A stretch of 64,000 nucleotides of DNA from Agriotes lineatus (taxonomy: Eukaryota > Arthropoda > Insecta > Coleoptera > Elateridae), in NCBI GenBank assembly GCA_940337035.1, contig CALNHX010005848.1:36025-100024 (forward strand), read 5' to 3'. Made by a program: the position numbers and the translations under genes. A model generated the notes under the pieces. It saw only the letters and a list, made by a program, of their open reading frames with translations, was not told where the DNA came from and ran no database searches. Position 1 is the first letter of the stretch. Every line of letters starts with the position of its first letter. This document shows positions 43,346 through 54,175 of this stretch, one piece after another.

Positions 43346-43779
43346 ATCTAACGCATTCAGGATTGATTTGGACCACGCTTCGTCATAGAAATTTGACAGT
43401 TTTGTGCATGTAAACTGGATTTGTTACTGTGTGGCCTTAACTTTTTAATAAAGTTAAGTAATTTTGTACTTGAGGTTATGAATCGTGCCCTAAGCTACGT
43501 TGCCAATTTAACCTTAAAATAGACAAATGCCTTCTGAACAGCTATTTTTATGCTGCCAGTTTTATTACTTTCACTATAATTACTTTAGCAGCTTTGGCGA
43601 TTAAATTATTTACTGATCAGTTTATTGAAAACACTAAAATTCGTATATGTCAGTCTAGGAACAAGACCTGGTCTAACTAATGTGACATTGACATGACTAT
43701 TGAATTTAACAAAATTGTCACAAGATTACAGGCAGTTACGAAATTATTACGTTAGGACTGCAATCTACGAAAAACAAAT

Positions 43780-43925
43780 GCCTTATAGGTAATGTTATGA
43801 TACATTTCAATAATAAAAAAAAAGTTCTTGGACAAAGACTCGAACTTGCCACCGCGCCAACCTGCAAAGTTAATTTTTAATGTGTTTAAGTTGAATGACT
43901 ACTGGTGGAATAGCATTTTCACGAA
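43780..43925 (-). repeat. Dispersed repeat with tRNA-like module, copy 1
   Basis: On the minus strand, gtagtcattcaacttaaaca plus cattaaaaattaac precedes a degraded tRNA-like stretch (caggttggcgcggtggcaagttcgagtc), then a tail with attgaaatgtatcataacat. The B-box-like gttcgagtc is kept and the anticodon part is shortened. Confidence 0.6.
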
Positions 43926-44400
43926 GAATGACAACCTTCTATGTTAACTTTTACCTAGTAATGGTAACACAGAAGAAACTGTGTTTTCTATATACTCTGT
44001 TTCAAAGACAATAACCAATTTGTCACTGTGTATGTATTAAAAATACATAAAACCCAATTGAATTATTCACTTTGCTGGCCAATTCTTTCCAAATAGTGAC
44101 ATAGAAGGTTTCGGCAGCAAAAATTTGTAAATTTTATGACATAGGAGGTTTATTTTTAAGTAATTTGTTTAGTTATTAATTAGAAAATGATTTCCTAACA
44201 AAGTATATACTCAGGGACTGACATTTTTATTTGAATTATTTAAGGATTTCCACTACACAACGCAAACAGATAATAAAATCAGATCAACAAAAAGGAAATC
44301 AAGTTTATTTATGTGGGAGCAAGTTCAATTTTAATTTTTGTAAATGTAGTTATTTTGTATTTCTTATTTTCAGACGAGATGGATACAGTGTTGGGTAGAT
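43926..44400. other. Unassigned stretch
   Basis: No gene or structured repeat recognised. Confidence 0.4.
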
Positions 44401-44401
44401 A

Positions 44402-44514
44402 TAGTATATTACATACCGAGGTGGGAAGTGTTTCATTCCTGTCGAGAGATTAAGTAGTTAGTTAACTTTATCTCGAGACAGGAATGAAACTTTTCACCGT
44501 GGTAGGTATACTAT
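44402..44514. repeat. Hairpin MITE
   Basis: gtgtttcattcctgtcgaga and tctcgagacaggaatgaaac pair, and the arms extend to tagtatattacataccgagg / ccgtggtaggtatactatt. About 113 bases. Confidence 0.8.
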
Positions 44515-44585
44515 TTTAATCGCAATCATCCGATTTTAAAAATAACTACAATTGAATTCTGAATAATAGATATCTTGATGTAGCA

Positions 44586-44648
44586 AATATTTTTGTTACC
44601 ATGAAAACAACCCACTCAATATTTTTGTTACCATGAAAACAACCCAGT
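44586..44648. repeat. Two ~32-bp tandem units
   Basis: aatatttttgttaccatgaa plus aacaaccca occurs twice in succession. Confidence 0.85.
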
Positions 44649-45077
44649 CTTCAGGTATGTAATATTTTTCGGGGCATGTAATATCCCGGCTAGTTTCAGT
44701 AATCATCTAGTTCCCAGTTGTTAACATGTCATGAAATTGACACATTACAATGCGATTGCGAATAAAACATGTTCATGTCTTAGTAATGGTTTTTACCTTA
44801 AATAATGGACCAGAAATTGTATGATCAACCAGAAGAGTATATATTCCGTGTCACAGGTATAAACAACAAATAATATACTAGTAACAAATAAAATTATGGA
44901 TATACAACGGCCATTACTTAATATTTATGCTTTTAGGCGTAAACATCTTCATAATGCTCTTGGTACATAAATAACTATTTCAGGTATTGAATGACGACGG
45001 TATCACAATTAAGTTTTTATTGAATCTGTCATATACTCCAAATAGAAAATAATGTCAGTAGTGGGTTTATTAACCTT
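44649..45077. other. Left flank of the gypsy element
   Basis: AT-rich. On the minus strand the last codons before the insertion continue the reading frame found on the other side of the element (51696-52100). Confidence 0.4.
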
Positions 45078-45081
45078 ACTT

Positions 45082-45887
45082 TGTAATGTGTACGGTTCAT
45101 ATCGCTACAACATTTTTGTATATTTGTATTATTAATTATAGTTTAAATTTAAGTCGTATGTGCGTGCGCATAACGCGGTGAGTTTGAATTCTACGCTGGT
45201 CAAGCTTCGGGGGAGAGAGGACAAGGGTGATAGCGGCAGATGCAAGAGGTCAGAGGGTGAGAAGCTGGCATCCCGTGTGGGGTGTGTACGTTAATTGTGT
45301 CACCCGACGTGATCCTTTGCTTCAACGCGAAGGCAAACGAAACCAGTGTGAGAAGGTGAACAAATTACAGCAGTGACGATAGCCCATTTTGGTCCAAGGA
45401 ATTAATTGGCATCAAAATCCAAGGGCAACCTGCAAAGACGCCAAGGGTGGACGCCAACGCGCCAAATCCACATATGTTCCCGTTCCCGCCATCATCTGCC
45501 TAGCCCAGCCTTTGAAATTTTAACAACGGCACCGTAAGCGAGATAAGTGGACAATACAGTGGTTAGTGCCTATATTTTAAAAACTAATATAGCGTAAAAG
45601 TAGATTACTAATCCTTAATTAAGTAGATTGGTATAATATTAGCTAACTATTAGGGAATTAGGGTCGTTATATGTATGCCATAATTGGTACATTTTATAAA
45701 TTTTTAAGCGTAAAGGCTTTGTATTTATTGCTGTCTCCCATCGCCCCATTGCAGTAACCTGAATCGCCCTGAGTGTGGCCTCAGATGCCGAAAGTGAGCT
45801 AGCAGCCGAGGTAATTAATTATAAACAAATTTAAAGTAAATTAAATTAAATAATAAAAGCAGGTAGCTATCAAAAAGCACCGCTACA
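45082..45887 (+). repeat. 5' LTR of gypsy element
   Basis: 806 bases from TGTAATGTGTACGG to CCGCTACA; contains an unusually GC-rich 5' third compared with the AT-rich remainder, and aataataaaagcagg near the end. Confidence 0.93.
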
Positions 45888-46059
45888 AGTTGTCGCGTCA
45901 ACGTGGGGTTTCGAAATATTTTAATTGTATAATTAAAAATTGTAAATGTGGAATTATACCAGCTTTGGGGGAATAAATTAGTTCAGATAAAATAAGCTAG
46001 CTGTAGAGGTTACACAGTTGTTTATGTTGTTGAGATCAGGCTTTTGAAAACAAGCACAA

Positions 46060-47277
46060 ATGGCAGACGACGAGCAGGGAAATAATTTGGCGGGAACCGC
46101 ACCTCCTGATAATGTGGGCATCCAACAGCTGTTTCACTTATTAACTAATCTGCAAGTGGACATAAAGGCAACAAATAATAAAATTGATAATTATAACGCG
46201 CAGTTGGAACAAAAAACTAAACAGTTAGAGGAAAATGCTAAAAAGTGTTTAGACGATAGGGTAGCACCTATTGAAACCAGATTAGATGCTGTAGAATCAA
46301 GTCTAGAAAAAGAAACACAAGTTTGTTTAGGGAGAATGCAGGCAGTAGAACGGCAAATTAGTTCCGAACGCTTGTTTACTATAGAAAAATGTGGGGAATT
46401 AAATCAAAAGGTAAATGCGGAAGTGGCAAAATTAGATGGGGACATATTGCAGTTAAATGAGAAATTTGATGATTTTTCGCGAAATCAGGGTTATCATGCG
46501 GGACGATCTGTAGCGGGAATACATTTAGCCGTCGAAAAACCGAAATTTGATTGTGGTCGCCAATCCCAAAATCCCGTAAAATTTTTGCGCGAGTTAGAAT
46601 CCTATTTCGATATGACTCGGATTTTTGCCGAGAAAGATAAATTAACTGTGGCCTTGCAGTGTTTAGAGGGAAACAGTCGCATTTGGGCTGAAATTTATAG
46701 TGAAAATTGGTATAACTTTGTAGACTTTAAGAAAAAATTCCTTGGTCAATTTTGGTCTCAGGAAATTCAAGACAAAGTAAGAGCCTCAATATATGAACCA
46801 CGCAAGTACAACCCTAAATTCGGGGACTACGTAAGTCACGTTTATTACTGGTTGAGCCGAGTGCAACACCTTGATATGAAAATTTCTGAGAAAACTTTTG
46901 TGGCGGCTATTCGGAAACATTTTTCATACGAAATCGAAAGCATGTTGATATCAGCACAGATCGAAACAATCGAGCAACTGTTAAATTTGTTATCAAATTT
47001 ACAAAACCGGGAAAAAAGAAATAAGGGGGAACGTCCAGCTCATTTAAATGAGCCGGCACCTAGGGGTAATTATGCCAGAAATGCTCCATATAACCATCCA
47101 AATAGAGTCAGTGCAGCGTATGTGCCAAATCAAGTACCCTTTAGTAACAATAGATACGCACAACCGCGAGACAGCGATCAAGGCGTACCAAGAGGCACTG
47201 AACGCGTGTCGTATGCCTTAGAAATTGGTGCAATAAACCACCAAGCAAATAATGCATGTACGAGTTCGGAAAACTAA
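46060..47277 (+). CDS. gag: gypsy gag
   Basis: A 405-residue frame beginning 172 bases after the 5' LTR. Residues 30-140 are heptad-rich coiled coil. A retrotransposon gag (capsid) domain follows at about 160-330 (VKFLRELESYFD; WAEIYSENWYNFVDFKKKFL; LISAQIETIEQLLNLLSNLQ). The C terminus is Asn/Pro/Arg-rich without a CCHC zinc knuckle, as in some insect gypsy families. The frame overlaps the next one by 22 bases, as expected for a gag-pol frameshift. Confidence 0.88.
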   Translation: MADDEQGNNLAGTAPPDNVGIQQLFHLLTNLQVDIKATNNKIDNYNAQLEQKTKQLEENAKKCLDDRVAPIETRLDAVESSLEKETQVCLGRMQAVERQISSERLFTIEKCGELNQKVNAEVAKLDGDILQLNEKFDDFSRNQGYHAGRSVAGIHLAVEKPKFDCGRQSQNPVKFLRELESYFDMTRIFAEKDKLTVALQCLEGNSRIWAEIYSENWYNFVDFKKKFLGQFWSQEIQDKVRASIYEPRKYNPKFGDYVSHVYYWLSRVQHLDMKISEKTFVAAIRKHFSYEIESMLISAQIETIEQLLNLLSNLQNREKRNKGERPAHLNEPAPRGNYARNAPYNHPNRVSAAYVPNQVPFSNNRYAQPRDSDQGVPRGTERVSYALEIGAINHQANNACTSSEN

Positions 47278-47928
47278 AAACCTCGGAACTGAAGGCTCCG
47301 ATCGTTCCAAACCGAGGCTATGAGGAGCAAACTAAACATGTCAGTTTTGTTCAGGACTTCATGAATAGAATTAGGCAAATAAATGTTCAAACAAAATTAA
47401 ACCTAAACAAAGAGGTTAGAAAAACTAATTTAAATGTAGAAAAAAATACCGAACTTTACGAGTATGATGCTGGAAATTGCGCCGCAGAGCCAGCATACGT
47501 ACCGACTGTATTAATAGGAATTGGAAATATAAAACAACCAGCTTTAATAGATACTGGTAGCACCATAAGTATAATGTCCGAGGAACTATTTGAAACAATT
47601 GAAGCCACAAATAATTCTTTTTCGGTACTACCAGTAATAGGCTTAACGGTTCAGGGAGTAACAGGGCGGATAGTTTTTAATTGTTAAGACACTAAACATA
47701 CCTATTATTTTGGGTATGGACTTTCTGGTTAAAAAGAAAGCCGAAATTGACCTTAAGAAAGGAATACTAAAATTTATAGAAAATGATAGAATATTTATTG
47801 AAAGGTTTGTAGATAACTCGTTACCGCATAAACCAGCGTCACCCGCTGTACAATTAAACTCCCAATTAGATTTTAAACTGCAAAATGTGAATTATTCGCC
47901 CAAGAAGAACAGGAAAATGAACAGATAG
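47256..47928 (+). pseudogene. pol: gypsy protease, frame-broken
   Basis: The protease active site ALIDTGSTISIMSEELF is at about 47540-47590 and the LTVQGVTG flap follows. The frame stops at 47687. The final protease block IPIILGMDFLVKKKAEIDL continues in another frame from about 47697 and stops at 47928. One frameshift therefore splits the enzyme between flap and C-terminal block. Confidence 0.85.
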
Positions 47929-48307
47929 ATCTTAGTAAAGAATTAGAGGTGGTACTAAACGAATTGAAAGCAGGTCGCGACGAAGAAATTACTGCAAGCA
48001 ATTTTCAAACACAACAAAATTACACTTGTCAATACTGTCCGGCAGTACTACCGTTTAAAAATGTGTATGAAAATCATGTGCAGAAACACAAGTTAGTGCA
48101 TCCGTGTAGGGCAATTATCAGCGAAAGTCAAAAGACAAATTAGTAGACGAAGTTAAACACAAATATGCAGACATTTTTTCAGATAGGCCGGGGCGGTGCC
48201 AGGTTTTTACCTGTAAACTGCGCGTATCAGAAGATACGCCGTTTATACAAAAATCGTATCCGATTCCGCATTCGCGACGGGAAGCGGTACAGAAGGAATT
48301 AGAGCGT
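47929..48307 (+). pseudogene. pol: gypsy pol linker with a C2H2-like finger, frame-broken
   Basis: An open piece at 47949-48143 contains CQYCPAVLPFKNVYENHVQKH, which matches the spacing of a C2H2 zinc finger. The next piece, in another frame, reads the usual lead-in to gypsy reverse transcriptase (FSDRPGRCQVF; TPFIQKSYPIPHSRREAVQK). At least one frameshift lies near 48130. A zinc finger in this position is unusual for gypsy pol. Confidence 0.65.
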
Positions 48308-49840
48308 ATGCTAACGTGGGGGGTCATAGAGAAATCAGATTCCCCATTTTCAAATCCTATAGTGATTGTTACTAAGAAAGATGGATCTGTCCGGATATGT
48401 TTGGATGCTAGACGCTTAAACAAAATTTTAGTTCCCGATCGGGAGTCGCCACCAAATTTAGAGGAAATATTCCAAAAATTTAATGGGGCAAAATATTTTA
48501 CATCATTAGATCTAACATGCGGGTACTGGCAAGTTCCGTTGGACGAAGTGTCAAGAAAATTCACAGCATTTCTCGTCAACGGAAGAAGTTACCAATTTAC
48601 TGTTCTGCCGTTTGGTTTAAATGTTTCAGTCGCTGTCTTCAGTAAGTGTTTAGACAGAGTATTAGGGCCCGAAGTACTGAGTTTTACTACGGTGTTTGTC
48701 GACGATATTTTGATTGCGTCTCAGACTTTCGAGGAGCACGAGCGTCAATTAAATTTAGTTCTAACTCAACTAGCCAAGGCCGGGATGACGGTCAAATTGA
48801 CCAAATCTGAATTTCTAAAAGATAGTGTTAAGTTCTTAGGTCACATAATTAGCGCAGAGGGACTGCATGTAGATCCCGGGAAGATAGATACGATAAAAAA
48901 ATTTCCTGCTCCACAAAATAAAAAAGATTTGCAGTCATTTTTAGGGTTCTGTAATTTCTACAGGCGCTTTGTGAGCAACCACTCGGATCTTATAGGAAAA
49001 TTAACTCCATTATTAAAAACTAAGAGTCGTTGGCAGTGGGGGCAGAACGAAGAACAGGTCTTCGAAGAAATAAAAAACAAGTTTATGGGAAATATGATGT
49101 TAGCTCATCCGAATTTTAAAAAACCTTTTTTTATTTCCACTGACGCTTCAACACGGGCTCTAGGCGCGCATCTGTTTCAGTTAGACGACGAGGGGGAAGT
49201 ACAAAATATCTCCTTTGCAAGCCGGACATTATTGAATGCAGAAAGACATTATATGATCGCGGAATTAGAGTTGCTAGCCATTGTTTTTGCATGCAAAAAA
49301 TTCAAGACCTATGTTCTCGGTTATCCCACCTTAGTTTTGACGGATCGTAGAGCTTTGGAGTTTCTTTTTAGCTGTAAAGCACTAAGTGCACGGTTGATGC
49401 GTTGGTGTATATACTTGCAAGAGTACCAATTGCAAATTAGTTATTGTAAGGGTAAAAATAACGTTATCGCTGACTTTCTGTCAAGATATGGTCACGGAGG
49501 GGATAAAAGAAATGTTCCTTTAACTATCGCTAAAGTTACTAAGCAAAAAAGGGGACAATGCGAATTAGCAAAAATATTAAGTAATTTAGAGGAGCAACAA
49601 ATAAATGACAAAGATCTTTTGTGGGTAAGGGAAGAATTAACGGAGAATAAATTTGGTAAATTAGGGGAGCTATCAAAAAATTACGTTATACAGGAAGGAA
49701 TATTGTTTCGTCGGGGAAAACGTGGAGAAGAGTGGTGGTTGGTATGTATTCCGGCTACACTTGTAGCGTCAATAGTGTGGGAATACCATAAGCTCTATGG
49801 GCATTTTGGAGTAAAAAAAATGCACGAGGTTAATAAGTGA
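48308..49840 (+). CDS. pol: gypsy pol: reverse transcriptase and RNase H
   Basis: A 510-residue frame. Reverse transcriptase motifs in order: SPFSNPIVIVTKKDGSVRIC, FTSLDLTCGYWQVPL (first D), FTVLPFGLNVSVAVF and FVDDILIAS (catalytic DD). RNase H follows with FFISTDASTRALGAHLF, AELELLAIVFACKKFKTYVL and VLTDRRALEFL. The integrase zinc-binding region starts at YHKLYGHFGVKKMHEV and is cut by a stop at 49840. Everything up to that point is uninterrupted. The upstream 48,144-48,307 segment belongs to the same protein. Confidence 0.92.
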   Translation: MLTWGVIEKSDSPFSNPIVIVTKKDGSVRICLDARRLNKILVPDRESPPNLEEIFQKFNGAKYFTSLDLTCGYWQVPLDEVSRKFTAFLVNGRSYQFTVLPFGLNVSVAVFSKCLDRVLGPEVLSFTTVFVDDILIASQTFEEHERQLNLVLTQLAKAGMTVKLTKSEFLKDSVKFLGHIISAEGLHVDPGKIDTIKKFPAPQNKKDLQSFLGFCNFYRRFVSNHSDLIGKLTPLLKTKSRWQWGQNEEQVFEEIKNKFMGNMMLAHPNFKKPFFISTDASTRALGAHLFQLDDEGEVQNISFASRTLLNAERHYMIAELELLAIVFACKKFKTYVLGYPTLVLTDRRALEFLFSCKALSARLMRWCIYLQEYQLQISYCKGKNNVIADFLSRYGHGGDKRNVPLTIAKVTKQKRGQCELAKILSNLEEQQINDKDLLWVREELTENKFGKLGELSKNYVIQEGILFRRGKRGEEWWLVCIPATLVASIVWEYHKLYGHFGVKKMHEVNK

Positions 49841-50809
49841 AACATGCTACATACCAAATTTAGAGAAAAAGGTGCGTAGGATTCTAACCACTTGTGATGT
49901 ATGCCAGAAAGCAAAATTTGCAAATAAACCACAGGAAGGACTTATGTGTAACGTGAAAGCCAATCAACCATTAGAAGTTTTATCTGTAGATTTGTTTGGG
50001 CCGCTACCGCAAGGGCGAGGAGGCTTGACAACAATTTTTGTGGTGCGTGATCATTTCACCAAGTATGTCAAGCTTTATCCTATCAAACGGGCGACCAGTA
50101 AGGTTTTGCTTAACAAAATACTTAATCATTATATACCTAGCGTGGGCAAGCCAAATATAGTTCTGTCTGATCATGGGTCACAATTTGCAAGTAACAGTTG
50201 GGTTCGCGGCCTAGAAAAGGTAGGGATATCGGTTAGATATTCGGCTGTTTATCATCCCCAAAGTAATCCTGTAGAAAGGGTGATGAGGGATCTCAGTCGG
50301 CTGTTTCGATCGTACTGTAGTGAAAACCACACAGGCTGGGTAGGTCACGTAGAAAAAATTGAAACGTGGTTAAACTGCGTGCATAATGAGTCTACGGGCT
50401 TCACACCTATAGAACTAATGAAAGGGGAAAGAGCTAATCAAAAAATTGAAATGCTACTCGCCTTTCCTGAGCGGAAAGATTTAGATGTGGATACCAAAAT
50501 TCTATTAGCTAGGGAAAATTTCGCGAGCAAGGCTGAAAAACGTAAATTTAGGCATGATAGAAACATCAAACCAATTAAATATCAGGTTGGTGATTTGGTC
50601 CTTGTAAAAACCCATTATCACAGTCATCAGCCATAGACAAGACCATAAAAAAATTCTTTATGCTTTACGAAGGTCCGTATAAAGTATCACGGCAAATAGG
50701 CGACAATGCGTACATCTTAAATCATCCAGGAACGGACAACTATAAAAGTACGCAAAATGTAGTGAATTTAAAACCCTACTTCAAAGTCGACGAACAAGAT
50801 CTCGGCTAA
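49841..50809 (+). pseudogene. pol: gypsy pol: integrase, frame-broken at both ends
   Basis: After a one-base shift at about 49833 the zinc-binding region resumes (TTCDVCQKAKF). The integrase core is open from 49872 to 50636 with D-D-E in LSVDLFGPL, VLSDHGSQF and NPVERVMRDLSRLF. A second shift at about 50627 separates the C-terminal part (KFFMLYEGPYKV; NLKPYFKVDEQDLG), which ends at 50809. The three catalytic residues are intact. Confidence 0.88.
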
Positions 50810-50887
50810 TCTGAATCTCCATTCAAATTAATTTTTTGTTCGCATTGTGAACCACAATTCCGCGATCAAAAAATTAAGGGGGAATAC

Positions 50888-51695
50888 TGTAATGGGTACG
50901 GTTAATATCGCTACAATATTTTTGTATATTTGTATTATTAATTATAGTTTAAATTTAAGTCGTATGTGCGTGCGCATAACGCGGTGAGTTTGAATTCTAC
51001 GCTGGTCAAGCTTCGGGGGAGAGAGGACAAGGGTGATAGCGGCAGATGCAAGAGGTCAGAGGGTGAGAAGCTGGCATCCCGTGTGGGGTGTGTACGTTAA
51101 TTGTGTCACCCGACGTGATCCTTTGCTTCAACGCGAAGGCAAACGAAACCAGTGTGAGAAGGTGAACAAATTACAGCAGTGACGATAGCCCATTTTGGTC
51201 CAAGGAATTAATTGGCATCAAAATCCAAGGGCAACCTGCAAAGACGCCAAGGGTGGACGCCAACGCGCCAAATCCACATATGTTCCCGTTCCCGCCATCA
51301 TCTGCCTAGTCCAGCCTTTGAAATCTTAACAACGGCACCGTAAGCGCGAGCTAAGTGGACAATACAGTGGTTAGTGCCTATATTTTAAAAACTAATATAG
51401 CGTAAAAGTAGATTACTAATCCTTAATTAAGTAGATTGGTATAATATTAGCTAACTATTAGGGAATTATGGTCGTTATATGTATGCCATAATTGGTACAT
51501 TTTATAAATTTTTAAGCGTAAAGGCTTTGTATTTATTGCTGTCTCCCATCGCCCCATTGCAGTAACCTGAATCGCCCTGAGTGTGGCCTCAGATGCCGAA
51601 AGTGAGCTAGCAGCCGAGGTAATTAATTATAAACAAATTTAAAGTAAATTAAATTAAATAATAAAAGCAGGTAGCTATCAAAAAGCACCGCTACA
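50888..51695 (+). repeat. 3' LTR of gypsy element
   Basis: 808 bases, nearly identical to the 5' LTR. Differences include gtgtacggttcat/gggtacggttaat near the start and gcgagataag/gcgcgagctaag near position 460. Confidence 0.93.
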
Positions 51696-52100
51696 ACTTC
51701 CAGCTCTCATCGTTCTCTCTGCCTGCGCAATAGTGCATTTAAAAAATGTGTATTGCAAATAATGACCGCGATATACTAGATTTTTTAGACACGTTTCCGT
51801 TGTTGTAGAAATATAATCGTCTAGTAAAATAATATTCCTATTTTTTAAAAGTTTCTCGGTAGTAGGGTGCACTGACTCCACTTCCATCTCGTTGTAGCAT
51901 TTTTGTAAAAATTTTTGTTCCATAATGAATTCTTTTTCAACTGAAACTTGTAGACATGTTTCATATACTAATGATTCTAAGGACCACGCAGCAATTGCTT
52001 TTCTAAGATGCTTAATCAAACACGACGTAAAACGAGATACCTTCAGTTCTTCTTCAGTCTCGTGCTCGAAATAACAGTCTGCAGCAACAAATTATAGATG
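51696..52100 (-). pseudogene. Unknown open frame interrupted by the gypsy element
   Basis: The minus strand is open from about 52100 to the LTR border (for example LIKHLRKAIAAWSLESLVYE and LVYRGHYLQYTFFKCTIAQA), and the frame continues for about 24 codons on the other side of the insertion (45077 downward). No family was recognised. Amphipathic, one cysteine-poor domain; possibly a TE-encoded or host protein relic. Confidence 0.4.
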
Positions 52101-52780
52101 GTATAATTGTGGAAACACAATTTTGTTACAAATTAAATTGCGAACGCCTTCAAACACGGGGCTGATTTTACCGCTTGCACGTGCGATGTAGAAACTATGC
52201 ATTTTCCAGAAACTGCTTCAGTTTTGCCTCGATTCTTTTTAGTCTAGACGCTAGTCCTGTCACGCGTACAGTTTTATGTTCCCTAAGTTTTATTACGGAG
52301 CTTTGTTAAACACCTTTAGGAGTATTAAAAAAATTGGTCACATGGTCCATATCATGCTCGTTTGGTCGCCATATTTAAAAATGGGCGCCCTATTGCTCGA
52401 TTTTTTGTTTCAGTATATCTCCGTACTCAGTAGTCCGATTTTAATTTTTTAAAGCTCATTTTATACCACTTTTGAAGGTAAACAAATCTTGTAGTTCCAC
52501 ATTTTTTTAGTAAACCTCTTAGTTTCTGAAGTGTAGCGTAGTTTAAAAAAAAAGGAACAATTTCGTGTTTTCAGGTAAAAGTAAAAAAGTGGAATTAAAA
52601 AGCTAAAACTGTGTTTTTTCAAGTGCAAAAACATGAGTATTTTCTAACTCTTAAACAGATTCGTCGGAGTGGATAATACTGATAGAAATCTATAACATAG
52701 TACAAAAAAATTAAAATGAATATTGTAAATACTATTTCAAAAATAAACACTTCAAGAGAATTAGTTATGGGGGTTTTTGC
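52101..52780. other. Unassigned stretch between two divergent relics
   Basis: No recognisable coding or repeat structure. Confidence 0.4.
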
Positions 52781-54175
52781 ATAGAGAGAATTTTTAATAA
52801 CATTTTGGCTACACTTGAATTTGAAACCAGAAGATACCCAATTGCATACCTACGCAATGAATTCAACGAGAAATATTTGTCCAGTGAAATGCATATTGCA
52901 ATTAGTTAGATGAACAGTTTACTTATAGAGCACTTTGGTGACAGTATTTATTTTACTTACGCAAAGAATCCTTCTGTATTGCAAATGGTATTTTCAAATC
53001 AAATAACTGTAACTACACTTCCAGAAGAAATTCGTAACTCTGATTCTATTAAAGAATGTGCTATGATTTTGGTTTAGAAAATACAGACTGCTACTCAAAA
53101 GATCTATTTAAATCATCTGCAGGGGCAGAGAACAAAAAAGTACAAACTCATGGCCAACATTTTGCTCAGCTATGTTTCCCTGCTACCAAACTTCTCTCTA
53201 AGTACAGTTGAAATGTCTAGCAGTTTTTGAGATACTATTTTAGCTAATACACAATGGCACTAAGAGTGTCCCTCTGCACGTTGGATTGGCACAAACTATT
53301 CGTGAAATGACTCGCTCTAAATTGTTACTTAAAATTATGACCCGTCTTGGAATGAGTGTTAGTTATGATGCGTCGGAGAAACATAACGTGACACTTGCTT
53401 CAAGAATACGAGCAGCAATGGACAATTTTGATAACCAAGAGCAAACCCTTTCCGGCATTGTAGGCAGCCATGGCACAGTGTTACTCATCTTTCAAAATGA
53501 AAGTAAAAATGTTACAGACAGCGACACCAACCAAGTTTTGACAAAAAAGGATTGCATTCCTTTCGCAGTCTCCTGCCATGCCAAGAGCTCAAATACGAGG
53601 AGAAATCAGCAACCATTTTATAGTGGCACGTAAACCTAACTTTGACCTGCTAGCTTCATCAGCAAGAGAACAAGTAAAGTCGGTACGAAGTTGGCAGCTT
53701 TGAAAGCAGCAGAATCATGCGTGGAAGACCTGGTATTAGATTTTGGCAAAGGACCACTGAATGGCAACACGGATAAAAGCAGAAGAATTTTTGGTTCGTG
53801 CACCAGCCTTAAGTTTAGGTACAATGGATAAATTACCTTTCCATCAGTTCTATCGCAAAAAATTACAAAACTTTCAATATTTCAATACCCGTCTTTACAC
53901 AAAAAGAAGCATATTGCAATGTTACAGAGGGAGTCATGCTTTAGAAGCGCCTGAGAAACTCAATCCGTTGGACTATGGTTACATATAGATAGACGGTACT
54001 TTAACTCAACAAGTGACAGATGATCCAATGGACCCTGAAGATTTTTCTGAGCCCTGTAATTGCCAGAGCTGCTTAAGAGAAACTGTATGTCCCTGTAGAC
54101 GATTAGAAATGTGCTATGACTTTTGTAAATGTAAAAGCAGTGTTTTCATCCAATGCAAAAATCCTCATAAATAAT
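52781..54175 (+). pseudogene. Relic of a cysteine-tailed invertebrate protein family of unknown function
   Basis: Pieces in successive frames form one decayed protein: EHFGDSIYFTYAKNPSVLQM near 52920-52980, then SVPLHVGLAQTIREMTRSKL plus RLGMSVSYD at 53265-53370, and DNFDNQEQTLSGIVGSHGTV at 53420-53480. FHQFYRKKLQN follows at 53840, and a cysteine-rich end (CNCQSCLRETVCPCRRLEMC plus CKCKSS) at 54055-54140. At least five stops or shifts occur. From memory, similar proteins with this order and a CxCxxC-type tail are scattered in many invertebrate genomes without known function; this could not be checked here. Confidence 0.55.

Larger units (their letters stand above)
45082..51695 (+). mobile_element. 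Full-length Ty3/gypsy LTR retrotransposon
   Basis: LTRs 45082-45887 and 50888-51695, both TG...CA, are flanked by a 4-bp duplication ACTT (45078-45081 and 51696-51699). A candidate primer-binding site (tgtcgcgtcaacg) follows the 5' LTR, and a purine tract (aagggggaat) lies just before the 3' LTR. The internal order is gag, protease, reverse transcriptase, RNase H, integrase. The LTRs differ at roughly seven to eight positions plus a 2-base indel in about 806 bases (near 99% identity), so insertion is young, yet the coding region has at least five frame breaks. Confidence 0.95.
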
